From assembly GCF_028882275.1 (NCBI RefSeq), contig NZ_JARBUT010000022.1, positions 46,229 to 110,228 of the forward strand: a stretch of 64,000 nucleotides of DNA, read 5' to 3'. The position numbers were made by a program, and so were the translations under genes. The stretch is from Nocardiopsis sp. N85. Lineage in GTDB: Bacteria > Actinomycetota > Actinomycetes > Streptosporangiales > Streptosporangiaceae. Below, in pieces: positions 7,463-14,902 of the stretch; within the stretch, counting starts at the first letter, position 1, and every line of letters starts with the position of its first letter. The notes beneath the pieces were generated by a model. It was not told the origin of the DNA. It searched no databases and saw only the letters and a list, made by a program, of their open reading frames with translations.

Positions 7463-8935
7463 ATGACCGCCCCCACCCCCCTTGCCGACCGACACCGTAC
7501 GGGTGGCCCCCGAGGATGGGTGATCACGGCGATGATCGCCGTCCTCGCCACCGCCGCCGCGATCACACTGGCGCCTCGGCCCTACGAACTCGCGGCGGAG
7601 TCCAGCGGAGACGCGGAAATGGCCGAACGCGTGCGCCAGGGCATCGACGACACCACGGGGTACCACGGGCTGTCGGTCGCGCTGGTCGAACCGGACGGGA
7701 GGGGAGGCTTCCACGTGCGCACCGCGGGTCTGGGCACCACCGGATCCGATGGAGACCCGGTGGAGGAGCGCACCCTGTTCGGCTCCGCCTCGGTCGCGAA
7801 GGTACTGCCGGGCATGCTGCTCGCCGACATGGCGGACCGGGGTGAACTCACCCTGAACACCCGGGTCGGTGAACTCCTGCCCGAACTCGACTTCTCCGAC
7901 CCGGCGCTCGCCGACGTCGAGGTGGAGGAATTGGCGACGCACACCGCCGGCCTCACCCGCGAGGAGACGAGCCTGCCCCAGACACTGTGGCAGTTCGCGG
8001 CCAAACGCCACCCGGAGCCGCCCGAATCGGTCGACGACTTCCTGGTGACCGTGGCCGAAGAGGTACGGGTCGACCCCGCGCTCCGAGGGGCCAACCACTA
8101 CTCCAACACCGGCGTCGACCTGCTCGGGCACGCTCTGGCGGCGCACGCCGGAACGACCTACGACCGGCTCGTCCAGGAACGGATCCTCGACCCGTTGGGC
8201 ATGGAGGACAGTGCTATCTGGACGGCCGCGGCCGGCCCCGGGTTCCAGGTGCACAACGCCGACCTCGGCCGCCCCCTCACCTTGGACGGCTCGGAGGCCG
8301 GTGGCCCGTCCGGAGGGCTGGTCACGACCGCGGGCGATCTCGGCCTGCTCCTGGCGGCGGTGATGGAGGGATCCGCTCCGGGTTCCGAGGCCGTGCGCCC
8401 CGTCGCGCCGGGCGACGTCGAGCGCCGCGAACAGGGTCTGGGCTGGTACGTGGAGACCCTGGGAGGGGTGGCGATCACCGGTCACGGCGGGAACGCCACG
8501 ACCAACGGCCATACGGCGTGGATCGGCTACACCGGTGATCGGGGCGCCGTGGTCCTGTCCAACACGCACCGGTTCAGCGAGGACATCGGCATCCGCCTGC
8601 TCGGCGTCGACGAGCCGAGCCCCGACAACGCGACGGGGGAGAGGGTCTACGCGACCGCCACGATCCTGCTCACTCTTCTTCCCGGCCTCTTCGCGCTGGG
8701 GTTCGCCGCCAGGCGTCGTCCCGGCCGCTGGTGGCGCCGCGCCACCGACCGCGCGGGGATCGTCGCCTACGGGTTCGGCGGCACGGCGGTGCTCGCATAC
8801 GCGTTCCTCGCCGGGTTCTGGCACCTGGTGTCCCCGTGGGTGTGGGTCGCCGGCGTGCTCCTCCTGGTGGGGGCCGTCCTGGTGGGGGCGCACCGGTGGC
8901 CGGTCCTCCCGACCGCGAGAGGGACCCGGCCGTGA
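7463..8935 (+). CDS. Serine hydrolase, beta-lactamase/class C PBP type, membrane-anchored
   Basis: A 490-residue exported enzyme. A membrane anchor (about 18-36) is followed by the penicillin-binding fold with the catalytic tetrad S110-V-A-K113, the Y213-S-N215 motif and H341-G-G-N344 in place of KTG, as in AmpC-like esterases and D-Ala-D-Ala carboxypeptidase relatives. Hydrophobic helices follow from about residue 395. Start ATG has GAGGAG seven bases upstream. The stop at 8933-8935 is followed in frame by 23 further codons that encode another hydrophobic helix, so the C-terminal helix appears to have been cut off by a point mutation. The substrate is unknown. Confidence 0.85.
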   Translation: MTAPTPLADRHRTGGPRGWVITAMIAVLATAAAITLAPRPYELAAESSGDAEMAERVRQGIDDTTGYHGLSVALVEPDGRGGFHVRTAGLGTTGSDGDPVEERTLFGSASVAKVLPGMLLADMADRGELTLNTRVGELLPELDFSDPALADVEVEELATHTAGLTREETSLPQTLWQFAAKRHPEPPESVDDFLVTVAEEVRVDPALRGANHYSNTGVDLLGHALAAHAGTTYDRLVQERILDPLGMEDSAIWTAAAGPGFQVHNADLGRPLTLDGSEAGGPSGGLVTTAGDLGLLLAAVMEGSAPGSEAVRPVAPGDVERREQGLGWYVETLGGVAITGHGGNATTNGHTAWIGYTGDRGAVVLSNTHRFSEDIGIRLLGVDEPSPDNATGERVYATATILLTLLPGLFALGFAARRRPGRWWRRATDRAGIVAYGFGGTAVLAYAFLAGFWHLVSPWVWVAGVLLLVGAVLVGAHRWPVLPTARGTRP

Positions 8936-9090
8936 GCCCGGTGGCTGTCGGTGTTCCCCGTCATCGCGGGGAGCGCGGTTCTCCTGGCTCTCCTGGCCCT
9001 CGTCTGACCGCGAGCAGGGGGTCGGGTCTCCCGTCGACATGCGGAGGCCTTACCGGAAACCCGCCCCGAGAGTGATCGAAGGCGCGCACA

Positions 9091-9134
9091 ACGAAGGGAC
9101 GGGTGCCCACCTGCGTGGACACCCGTTCCTTCGT
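9091..9134 (-). terminator. Native tRNA-Pro terminator, now displaced next to attL of element A
   Basis: Two 20-base arms (9091-9110 and 9115-9134) pair at 18 positions across a four-base loop. The hairpin abuts the partial tRNA copy at 9134. Before any integration it would have stood directly after the tRNA-Pro 3' end on the minus strand, so it marks the chromosomal side of the integration site. Confidence 0.6.
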
Positions 9135-9175
9135 CGGGGTGGCGGGATTTGAACCCACGACTTCTTCGTCCCGAA
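9134..9175 (-). repeat. Attachment-site copy (att 1), 3' end of tRNA-Pro, left border of element A
   Basis: These 42 bp match the last 42 bases of the tRNA-Pro gene at 30284-30325 with a single difference (T at 9162). They cover the acceptor 3' strand, T arm and part of the anticodon arm but not the 5' half, so this is an attachment-core duplication and not a tRNA gene. Confidence 0.85.
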
Positions 9176-9295
9176 GCGGAATCGGCGCAGAACCCCACCC
9201 TGGACCGATTTTCCGAACCGACCTAGAGTCCCTGGTAGAGCGGCGATTCGGAGTGTCGCTCAGGGCCGATCCCTGACAGGTGATGACGCACGGTC

Positions 9296-9313
9296 CACGG
9301 TCAGACCACGGTC
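9296..9313 (+). repeat. Left end repeat of element A (probable integrase arm site)
   Basis: CACGGTCAGACCACGGTC is itself two CACGGTC units 11 bp apart, with a third ACGGTC just upstream at 9290. Its partner lies at 13231-13248. Confidence 0.55.
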
Positions 9314-9331
9314 GGGGAGAAGGGTTCAACC

Positions 9332-10020
9332 GTGGGGTTCTCACGGAAGCGGGTAGGGCGGGCCGGGAAACCGCGTTACACCGCCTACTACAAGGACATC
9401 AGGGACAGGGAGCGGTCGGCGGGGACTTTCGCCACCAAGCGGGACGCCGACAGGGCGTGGCAGCGCGCCGAGGCGAAGCAGGCCGAGGGGCGGGTGGGTG
9501 ATCCGGCTCGTGGCCGGAAGTCCTTCCAGCGCTACGTCGAGGAGACCTGGCTGCCCAACCACGAGGTGGAGGCGACCACCAGGCAGAGCTACACCTACTC
9601 GATCCGCAGGCACGTCATGCCCGAGTTCGGGCCGATGCGGATGGTGGAAATCCTTGTAAGGACGCCTACGCCTTGTACCGGGCGCGCCGACGTGCGGAGG
9701 GCAAGGACGATCCCAGGTCTCCTCGGACCCCTGACACCGATGGGCACATCTCGTCAGACTGGTTCCGCCGCCAGATCTGGAAGCCCACCCTGAAGGCGGC
9801 CGACATCGGCGTCAGCCTGCGGATGCACGACCTTCGCCACGCGCACGCCTCGTGGCTGCTCGCGCGGGGCGCGGACCTCCAGATCGTGAAGGAACGCCTC
9901 GGCCACGCCGACATCGCCACCACGGCCCGCTACCTGCACACCCTCCCCGACGCTGACGAGACCGCCCTCGACGCCCTCTCCCGCATCCGCAACCGTTCCA
10001 GTCGTGAAGCGCGGGAGTGA
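9332..10020 (+). pseudogene. Tyrosine integrase remnant with internal deletion and frame change
   Basis: The first frame (9332 to about 9655) encodes the AP2-like arm-binding N-terminus and the start of the core-binding domain (RAGKPRYTAYYKDIRDRERS, then TRQSYTYSIRRHVMPEFG). From about 9661 the next frame continues as KDAYALYRARRRAEG and ends with the catalytic C-terminus, including MHDLRHAHASWLL, RLGHADIATTARYLH and the Tyr nucleophile. About 150 residues that should hold the first catalytic Arg are missing. The two halves together are 225 residues against the usual 370-400. It cannot be active. Confidence 0.85.
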
Positions 10021-10031
10021 CGAGCATTCCG

Positions 10032-10280
10032 TTACCCTCGCGCCCGGTGCTCGGAACGACGAGGGAGGCGGGGCGGTCCTTGCGCACGAAGGACCGCGCG
10101 CAACTCGTCCACGTCACCAGCGCACACCAACACTGCGTGTCCGGTGTGGAGCGCGTTCGGCTTGAGCACGGCGATGTACTCGGGGGAGCCCGAGGAGTCG
10201 TGCACCTTCATCAGTTCGTAGTGGGTGAACTCGCGCCGTGCCCGGTACAGGGCGGCGCTGGGGTTGAGTTCGTAGGTCAT
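10032..10280 (-). CDS. Small hypothetical protein coupled to the HATPase gene
   Basis: An 82-residue protein starting MTYELNPSAALYRARREFTH. Its ATG overlaps the stop of the upstream ATP-binding protein gene as ATGA, so the two are translationally coupled. Similar small proteins follow RsbW-like genes in streptomycete mobile regions. The middle reads as a compact alpha/beta unit (EYIAVLKPNALHTGHAVLVC) with a basic tail. No known domain is recognised. Confidence 0.6.
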   Translation of the reverse strand: MTYELNPSAALYRARREFTHYELMKVHDSSGSPEYIAVLKPNALHTGHAVLVCAGDVDELRAVLRAQGPPRLPRRSEHRARG

Positions 10281-10726
10281 CGCCGTGAGCCCTCCGTCCA
10301 CGTGAGCTGGAAGAAGACACCGCATTCGGGCCAGGGCAACGCTCCCCACTCGTCGGCCAACGTGTCCACCAGGGCCAGTCCTCTCCCGGACTCCGCGAGA
10401 GGGGACGCCTGGTGTACTACAGGAGCCCGGGTGGGATCACGTGGTTCCCCGGTACGGACGGTGACCCGCACAAGCCCCGGTTCGGCGATGACCACCACGA
10501 CGAAGCTCTCCCCGTCGTCTCCACTGCACGTGTGCCGGATCGCGTTCGTCGTCAGCTCGGAGACGAGGAGTTCCGCCCGCTCCACCACATCCTCGGGAAC
10601 GTCGGCCTTCGCTTCTCTCAGGGCCGTGACGGTGAAGCGTCGGGCCTCGGCCACGTTCTCCCCGGTGCCCGGGAGCCGTACGGAGCAAGTGGGTACCAAG
10701 GCGGTCTGTCGGGGGTTCTGGGTCAT
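10277..10726 (-). CDS. RsbW-like ATP-binding (HATPase) regulatory protein
   Basis: A 149-residue single-domain GHKL ATPase of the anti-sigma/regulatory-kinase type. The N box is ERAELLVSELTTNAIRHTC, and the lid/G region is SPLAESGRGLALVDTLADEWG. In actinomycetes these proteins usually bind an anti-sigma antagonist or sigma factor, but many orphan copies sit beside XRE regulators as here, divergent from the gene at 10840. ATG at 10726 follows GTGAGG; a GTG at 10735 is an alternative start. Confidence 0.8.
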   Translation of the reverse strand: MTQNPRQTALVPTCSVRLPGTGENVAEARRFTVTALREAKADVPEDVVERAELLVSELTTNAIRHTCSGDDGESFVVVVIAEPGLVRVTVRTGEPRDPTRAPVVHQASPLAESGRGLALVDTLADEWGALPWPECGVFFQLTWTEGSRR

Positions 10727-10839
10727 CAACCTCACCCTGTGTCCCAGTCGGCTGTTCTATCGTGGTGGTGACGTTACGGAGCGGTCATGCCTGGTCGAAG
10801 TGACTGCCAGTACGAGTCCGAACCCCCTTCGAGGCCCCC

Positions 10840-11982
10840 ATGCCGAAGAACAGCCGACCAACACTGACCACGGGTCAGGGTTTCTCCGCCGCGCCCGACT
10901 CCGAACGCGAGGGGCGGGTGTCCGGCCACGTCCTCAAGGCCCTCCGGAGGGCGGTCGGGCACACGCAGGAGTCCCTTGCCGAACGGATCGGCGTGGACGT
11001 GAGCACCCTTCAGGGATGGGAGTCCGGACGGCGCCCGCTGATGGCGGTCAGCACTGGCCAGTACTTCCGGCTGCGGCACCTCCTGCACCGGCTCGGGGCC
11101 GCTCCCCGCCTGCTCACGCAACTCGACACGGCACTGGAAGCCGACCGCTTCCTGGGATACGTGCTCGGAGCAGGGCGCACGGTCGACCTTGAGAGCCATC
11201 CGCTCGCCACGTGGGTGATCACGAGGCCGTTCACCGACCTGGTGGCCTGGCCGTTCATCGGGGTCGCTCCGGCAGTTCTCGCGGAGACGGGTTCATCCGT
11301 CAGGCGTGGGCCGACGGGCAGCGGTCCCGAACTGGCGGCGGATGAGCGCCAGCACATAAGCGCGCACTTGAGGGCTGCGGCCGAACAGGCGTCACGCGAC
11401 ACGGTGAAGGGGTCTCTCCTCCGTCGGCAGGCGCACTACGTGACGGGGTTCGACACCTCTGCGGAGACCGCCGAATGGCTAGCTGTGATGCAGGGAGCGG
11501 AGAAGCGCCGTCTTCGCGCCGCCGCGGAGTGGTCGCCCTCATGGGCGGTCGTGCGCTCCGGTGCCCACTCACTGGCCCGGAAGGGGGATACGGAGGCGCT
11601 TCCCGAGTTCATCGACGCGCACGTGTCCACCGATGCGTGTGAGAACGCCAACCTGAACTACTGGGCGTACTGGCTGGGCGAGGTGGCCGATCCACAGTTG
11701 GCCGACACGTTCATGGTCGAGTTGGACGTGGACGCCTGGCGGGGCGATCGCATGCTCAATCACCTCACGGGCAAGCTCGACCCCGCGAATCCCTATGTCG
11801 ACATCGTCGTCCACAGCCTGTGGGCACTCATCATCCGCAAGCCGGGCCTCCTGGATGACAGGAACGCGGCGAGCACGACCCCGATCGTGCTCCGCCTTCT
11901 GGACGAGGGGACGGTTTCACAGCGATCCCGACGCGAACTGGAGGCCGTCCTCTACGCTCTTCGGATGGCACAGCGGAGGTAG
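10840..11982 (+). CDS. XRE family helix-turn-helix transcriptional regulator
   Basis: A 380-residue protein with an N-terminal Cro/C1-type HTH (LKALRRAVGHTQESLAERIG, then VDVSTLQGWESGRRP, about residues 31-65) and a long helical C-terminal region with a conserved NLNYWAYWLGE segment. This architecture is frequent in Streptomyces and Nocardiopsis and is often followed, as here after nine bases, by an HD-domain hydrolase. It probably controls the divergent HATPase pair and its own operon. A GTG at 10919 just before the HTH is an alternative start. Confidence 0.8.
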   Translation: MPKNSRPTLTTGQGFSAAPDSEREGRVSGHVLKALRRAVGHTQESLAERIGVDVSTLQGWESGRRPLMAVSTGQYFRLRHLLHRLGAAPRLLTQLDTALEADRFLGYVLGAGRTVDLESHPLATWVITRPFTDLVAWPFIGVAPAVLAETGSSVRRGPTGSGPELAADERQHISAHLRAAAEQASRDTVKGSLLRRQAHYVTGFDTSAETAEWLAVMQGAEKRRLRAAAEWSPSWAVVRSGAHSLARKGDTEALPEFIDAHVSTDACENANLNYWAYWLGEVADPQLADTFMVELDVDAWRGDRMLNHLTGKLDPANPYVDIVVHSLWALIIRKPGLLDDRNAASTTPIVLRLLDEGTVSQRSRRELEAVLYALRMAQRR

Positions 11983-11991
11983 AGGAGCCCC

Positions 11992-12567
11992 ATGGCAGAC
12001 GAGCAGGACACCAGCACCGTCGACTTCCTGTACGAGATCGGCCTGCTGAAGCGCTACAAGCGCACGGGCTGGCAGATCGCCGGGGTGACGGACCCCGAGT
12101 CCATCGCGGACCACTCGCACCGCACGGCCGTCGTCGCGGCGGTGATCGCCTCGCTCGAAGGAGCGGACCCGGAGCGCGCGGCGTTCCTTGCGCTGTTCCA
12201 CGACACCCAGGAAACCCGGGTGATGGACATCCCCTACGTTGGCAAGCGCTACCTCAAGGCCGCACCCAACACCGAGGTGACCGCAGACCAGACGGCCGGT
12301 CTTCCGGAACCGCTGGCGGAGGTGATCGGCTCTGTGGTCGGGGAGTACGAGGCCAAGGAGTCGTTGGAGGCCCGCTGCGCACGCGACGCGGACAAGTTCG
12401 AATGTCTGTTGCAGGCCGTGGAGTACCGAGAGCAGGGCAACACGCACACGCAGGCGTGGATCGACACGTCCCTGGCCGCTCTCAAGACCGCCTCCGCGAA
12501 GCGCCTCGCGGAGGAAGCTCTGGCGCGTGGTCCCCTGGAGTGGATGCACGAGGCCCGAGACCGGTAG
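11992..12567 (+). CDS. HD domain-containing nucleotide hydrolase (YfbR-like)
   Basis: A 191-residue HD-superfamily metal phosphohydrolase. Metal ligands are visible as H41/H43 (ADHSHRTAVV), the HD pair H70-D71 (LFHDTQE) and a later Asp in RDADKFECLLQAVEYREQG. The closest known pattern is the 5'-deoxynucleotidase YfbR/YedJ type, so dephosphorylation of a (deoxy)nucleotide is expected but unproven. It lies nine bases after the XRE regulator and belongs to its operon. In a mobile element, a nucleotide-pool role in defence is conceivable. Confidence 0.75.
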   Translation: MADEQDTSTVDFLYEIGLLKRYKRTGWQIAGVTDPESIADHSHRTAVVAAVIASLEGADPERAAFLALFHDTQETRVMDIPYVGKRYLKAAPNTEVTADQTAGLPEPLAEVIGSVVGEYEAKESLEARCARDADKFECLLQAVEYREQGNTHTQAWIDTSLAALKTASAKRLAEEALARGPLEWMHEARDR

Positions 12568-12966
12568 CTGGCGTCCGACCCCATCAGCCACACGAAGCTC
12601 AGTCGTGCACACGGATGGGTCTTTTCCTGTGCCAGTGAGCCGAGAAGTCCGTCTCGATCGCAACAAGTGGGCAGGAGCGCTCGCACGGGACGGACGGGAC
12701 GTGATGGCAACGGAGGGCACGGGGCGACACTGCGCATGGCGGTCTCAGCGATTGCCCACCTACGTCAACCGGGTGGCCGTTGAACCGGTCGTTGCCCCCG
12801 TCCCTATGAGGGGCTACCCCTGCGTATGTGGCCTCCCAGATCAGTATGGGTGCAGGGGTGGACCATGGGCCCCCGACACGTGTCGCTCGCGACCGCTGTC
12901 AAATGTGGGGCGGCGTCGTGGCAGTGAGCTTTCCGAAGTCGACAGATCGACTTCTCTGGAGGCCTT
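12568..12966. other. Gene-free interval before the excisionase gene of element A
   Basis: These 399 bp contain no convincing coding frame. A perfect 7-bp inverted repeat, AAGTCGA-CAGA-TCGACTT at 12936-12953, lies immediately upstream of the GGAGG ribosome site of the excisionase gene and may be its operator. No clear promoter is seen. Confidence 0.4.
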
Positions 12967-13176
12967 GTGGCTCTGACCCTGGATGAACTCAGACAACTTC
13001 CACCCACCATCGACCTGATGACCGCCGCCAGCATCCTCGGCATCGGTCGTACGAAGGCGTACGAGCCGGCGCGCTGCGATGACTTCCCATGCCGGGTAGT
13101 CAGGATCGGTGGCCTCTACCGTGTCCCCACGGCGGATCTGCTGCGCGTGATCGGGGCGGCGGACGTCGATCATTGA
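12967..13176 (+). CDS. Excisionase-like helix-turn-helix protein (element A)
   Basis: A 69-residue MerR-like winged-helix protein (LMTAASILGIGRTKAYEPA, then VVRIGGLYRVPTADLLRVIG). These are the usual recombination directionality factors of actinomycete integrative elements and normally precede int. Here no integrase follows; the attachment core lies 133 bp downstream. In the circular form the gene would read through the joined attachment site toward the (now broken) integrase at 9332. GTG start with GGAGG four bases upstream. Confidence 0.75.
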   Translation: MALTLDELRQLPPTIDLMTAASILGIGRTKAYEPARCDDFPCRVVRIGGLYRVPTADLLRVIGAADVDH

Positions 13177-13230
13177 GGATCGCGCGGTGTCGGGGGTGGC
13201 CGGTCGCGGCCATCTCGTGACGTTCAATCT

Positions 13231-13248
13231 CACGGTCGAACCACGGTC
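13231..13248 (+). repeat. Right end repeat of element A
   Basis: CACGGTCGAACCACGGTC matches the left repeat at 9296-9313 at all but two positions and has the same orientation. It lies 62 bp inside the right attachment copy. Confidence 0.55.
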
Positions 13249-13257
13249 AAACAAGAA

Positions 13258-13291
13258 GAGGCCCGATCGCGGATGTCCGCGATCAAGCCTC
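13258..13291 (-). terminator. Terminator hairpin of element A beside the middle att copy
   Basis: GATCGCGGA/TCCGCGATC (13265-13273 with 13276-13284) is enclosed by GAGGC/GCCTC (13258-13262 with 13287-13291). It would restore tRNA-Pro termination when only element A is integrated. Confidence 0.55.
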
Positions 13292-13309
13292 TCGCCTGCT
13301 ACTTCACAG

Positions 13310-13352
13310 TCGGGGTGGCGGGATTTGAACCCACGACCTCTTCGTCCCGAAC
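13310..13352 (-). repeat. Attachment-site copy (att 2), junction of elements A and B
   Basis: These 43 bp are identical to the tRNA-Pro 3' part at 30284-30326. The 5' half of the tRNA is absent and the neighbouring bases do not encode CCA. This copy is the right border of element A and the left border of element B. Confidence 0.88.
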
Positions 13353-13448
13353 TCGAATCAGTGGGGGAGCTTGCTGTGGGAACCGCTCGTGAGCTGCCCA
13401 GAGGGCATCGACAGAGTTCGTCTCGGTCCGTATGCGTACGCTTCCTGT

Positions 13449-13467
13449 GGCCCCCCATATGGCCCCC
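13449..13467 (+). repeat. Left end repeat of element B
   Basis: GGCCCCC-CATAT-GGCCCCC matches GGCCCCC-TATTT-GGCCCCC at 30222-30240 in 17 of 19 positions and in the same orientation. It lies about 100 bp inside the attachment core and is a probable integrase arm site. Confidence 0.5.
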
Positions 13468-13495
13468 TCAGACAGTCCCTGAGCGGGAAGTTCAG

Positions 13496-13550
13496 GGCCA
13501 CGATGGATCACCTTCGGCCGGTGGAGTTCGCCCGATGGAAGCGATCTCAG
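13496..13550. repeat. 55-bp direct repeat, left flank of the restriction-modification island
   Basis: It begins with a 17-bp block (GGCCACGATGGATCACC) that recurs at 17613. After 11 diverged bases, GAGTTCGC recurs, and after 11 more GATCTCAG recurs, with identical spacing in both copies. The conserved blocks add up to 33 bases. Confidence 0.55.
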
Positions 13551-13652
13551 GAGGTCGGTTCTCGGGCCCGCGCGCACGAATTCTCGAGAACCACGCTCCC
13601 CGGTATCGGCACATCGAAGTGATCTCCCCTGGCCCGTGTTGGAGGGCTTGCC

Positions 13653-13658
13653 TAGGCT
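13653..13658 (+). promoter_or_regulatory. -10 box for a leaderless nuclease message
   Basis: TAGGCT is followed after seven bases by the GTG at 13666, which places the transcription start on the start codon. Confidence 0.45.
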
Positions 13659-13665
13659 CGGTCTC

Positions 13666-14781
13666 GTGGACGAGACCCTGATCAAGATCCTTGACCTTCA
13701 GAAGCAGTGGAGCGCGAAGAACACCGAGGCCATGAAGAGCCGCGGGGTTCTGGTCCGCAACACGCTTCCGAATCAACTCCGGCAGCACACGGCGGTCTTG
13801 GCAGCAGCCCTGGGTGTGCCCGAGCTCGAGGTAGGGGTGGAAGGACGTGACGGGACGGGACTCAAGACGGAAGTTCCCTGGACCCGTGTCTACCTTCCAC
13901 AACGTTCCTCCAGCGCGACGGACGGTTGGTACCTGGTCTACCTCTTCAGTGCGCAGGGGGATCGGGTCTATCTCTCCCTGATCCAGGGCACCAGTCGATG
14001 GACAGGGGCCGACTTCGCACCGCGAAGCCCGGAGGAGCTCGCTAAACGGGTGGCGTGGGCGCGACCTCTGCTGAAGGAGATGCTCTCCGAACGCAATGAC
14101 CTCGTCGAGGACATCGACCTCCAAGCCACGAAGTCGAAGGTGGCACGTCGATACGCGGCCGGCAGCGTGGTCGCGATCGATTACGACCGCCACGCCATGC
14201 CGGACGAGACCACCCTCGTTGAGGACCTGCTATTCATGGCTCGCCTGCTCTATGCGGTTCACCAGGGCGAGGACACCGCCCCTCACGTCCCGGGTGACGC
14301 ACCTCCTGAGGTGCTGGACGCCACCGACGCCGCTGCCAAGACGGCTGGACGGCGCACGAAGGCCGCCAAGGGCCAAGGGTTCCGACTGAGCGCACCCGAT
14401 CGACGCGCGCTGGAACTGCACAGCGTCGGCATGGCCACCGCCTACTTCGAGAACCAGGGGTGGGAGGTCAAGGACGTCGGGGCCACGGAGTCCTACGACC
14501 TGCTGCTGAAGCGGGGGGACGAACGCCTGCACGTTGAGGTGAAGGGGACCACCTCCGAGGGCACCCAGGTGATCCTTACACGTGCTGAGGTCGAGAAGCA
14601 GCGCGAGCTCGCGCCTGAGAATGCTCTGGTGGTCGTGCACTCGATCCAACTGGATCGGAGCGTGTCACCACCTATGGCGAGTGGAGGCGTCCTGCACTGC
14701 ACTTCGCCTTGGGTGATTGAGGAGGAAGACCTCACTGTCGTCTCCTACATTTACCGATCCGGAGTTGAACAGGTCATTTAA
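13666..14781 (+). CDS. MrcB-N (DUF3578) - DUF3883 fusion, probable modification-sensing endonuclease
   Basis: A 371-residue protein. Residues about 8-170 form the MrcB N-terminal domain (DUF3578), with LDLQKQWSAKNTEAMKSRGV, GRDGTGLKTEVPWTRVYLP and WYLVYLFSAQGDRVYLSL. In McrB-type systems this part recognises modified DNA. After a basic linker, residues about 250-350 form a DUF3883 nuclease-like domain with the PD-(D/E)xK pattern D278...E291-V-K293 (SYDLLLKRGDERLHVEVKGT). No GTPase or other NTPase motif is present. It is divergent from, and adjacent to, the NaeI-like restriction-modification genes. The likely role is restriction of modified DNA, but this is inference from domains. Confidence 0.8.
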   Translation: MDETLIKILDLQKQWSAKNTEAMKSRGVLVRNTLPNQLRQHTAVLAAALGVPELEVGVEGRDGTGLKTEVPWTRVYLPQRSSSATDGWYLVYLFSAQGDRVYLSLIQGTSRWTGADFAPRSPEELAKRVAWARPLLKEMLSERNDLVEDIDLQATKSKVARRYAAGSVVAIDYDRHAMPDETTLVEDLLFMARLLYAVHQGEDTAPHVPGDAPPEVLDATDAAAKTAGRRTKAAKGQGFRLSAPDRRALELHSVGMATAYFENQGWEVKDVGATESYDLLLKRGDERLHVEVKGTTSEGTQVILTRAEVEKQRELAPENALVVVHSIQLDRSVSPPMASGGVLHCTSPWVIEEEDLTVVSYIYRSGVEQVI

Positions 14782-14902
14782 CTACCCCTCTGAGCTTCTA
14801 ACCTGGCAGGCAGGAGTTCGCCAGTGGCTGGCGCTGTCCTATTAGGTTTAGGCCTGGGTAGGCTGCTTCAAATGGCGATAAATAAAGCTAATTGCCAAGG
14901 GT

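Larger units (their letters stand above)
9134..13309. mobile_element. Element A: decayed integrative element at tRNA-Pro
   Basis: It lies between the tRNA-Pro att copies at 9134-9175 and 13310-13352. Contents are a broken integrase, a HATPase/small-protein pair, an XRE regulator, an HD hydrolase and an excisionase-like gene. Its own pair of end repeats, CACGGTC-N2-ACCACGGTC at 9296-9313 and 13231-13248, differs from the end repeats of element B, which shows a separate origin. No replication or transfer genes remain. It could be mobilised only by an integrase supplied in trans. Confidence 0.75.

Noticed and set aside
9134..9175. Possible second tRNA-Pro gene
   Set aside because: Only the 3' half is present; acceptor 5' strand, D arm and the 5' part of the anticodon arm are missing. 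It is an attachment-site duplication. The same applies to 13310-13352.
13187..13681. Protein gene spanning the middle attachment copy
   Set aside because: The frame crosses the att core, the end repeats and the direct repeat and has no ribosome site.
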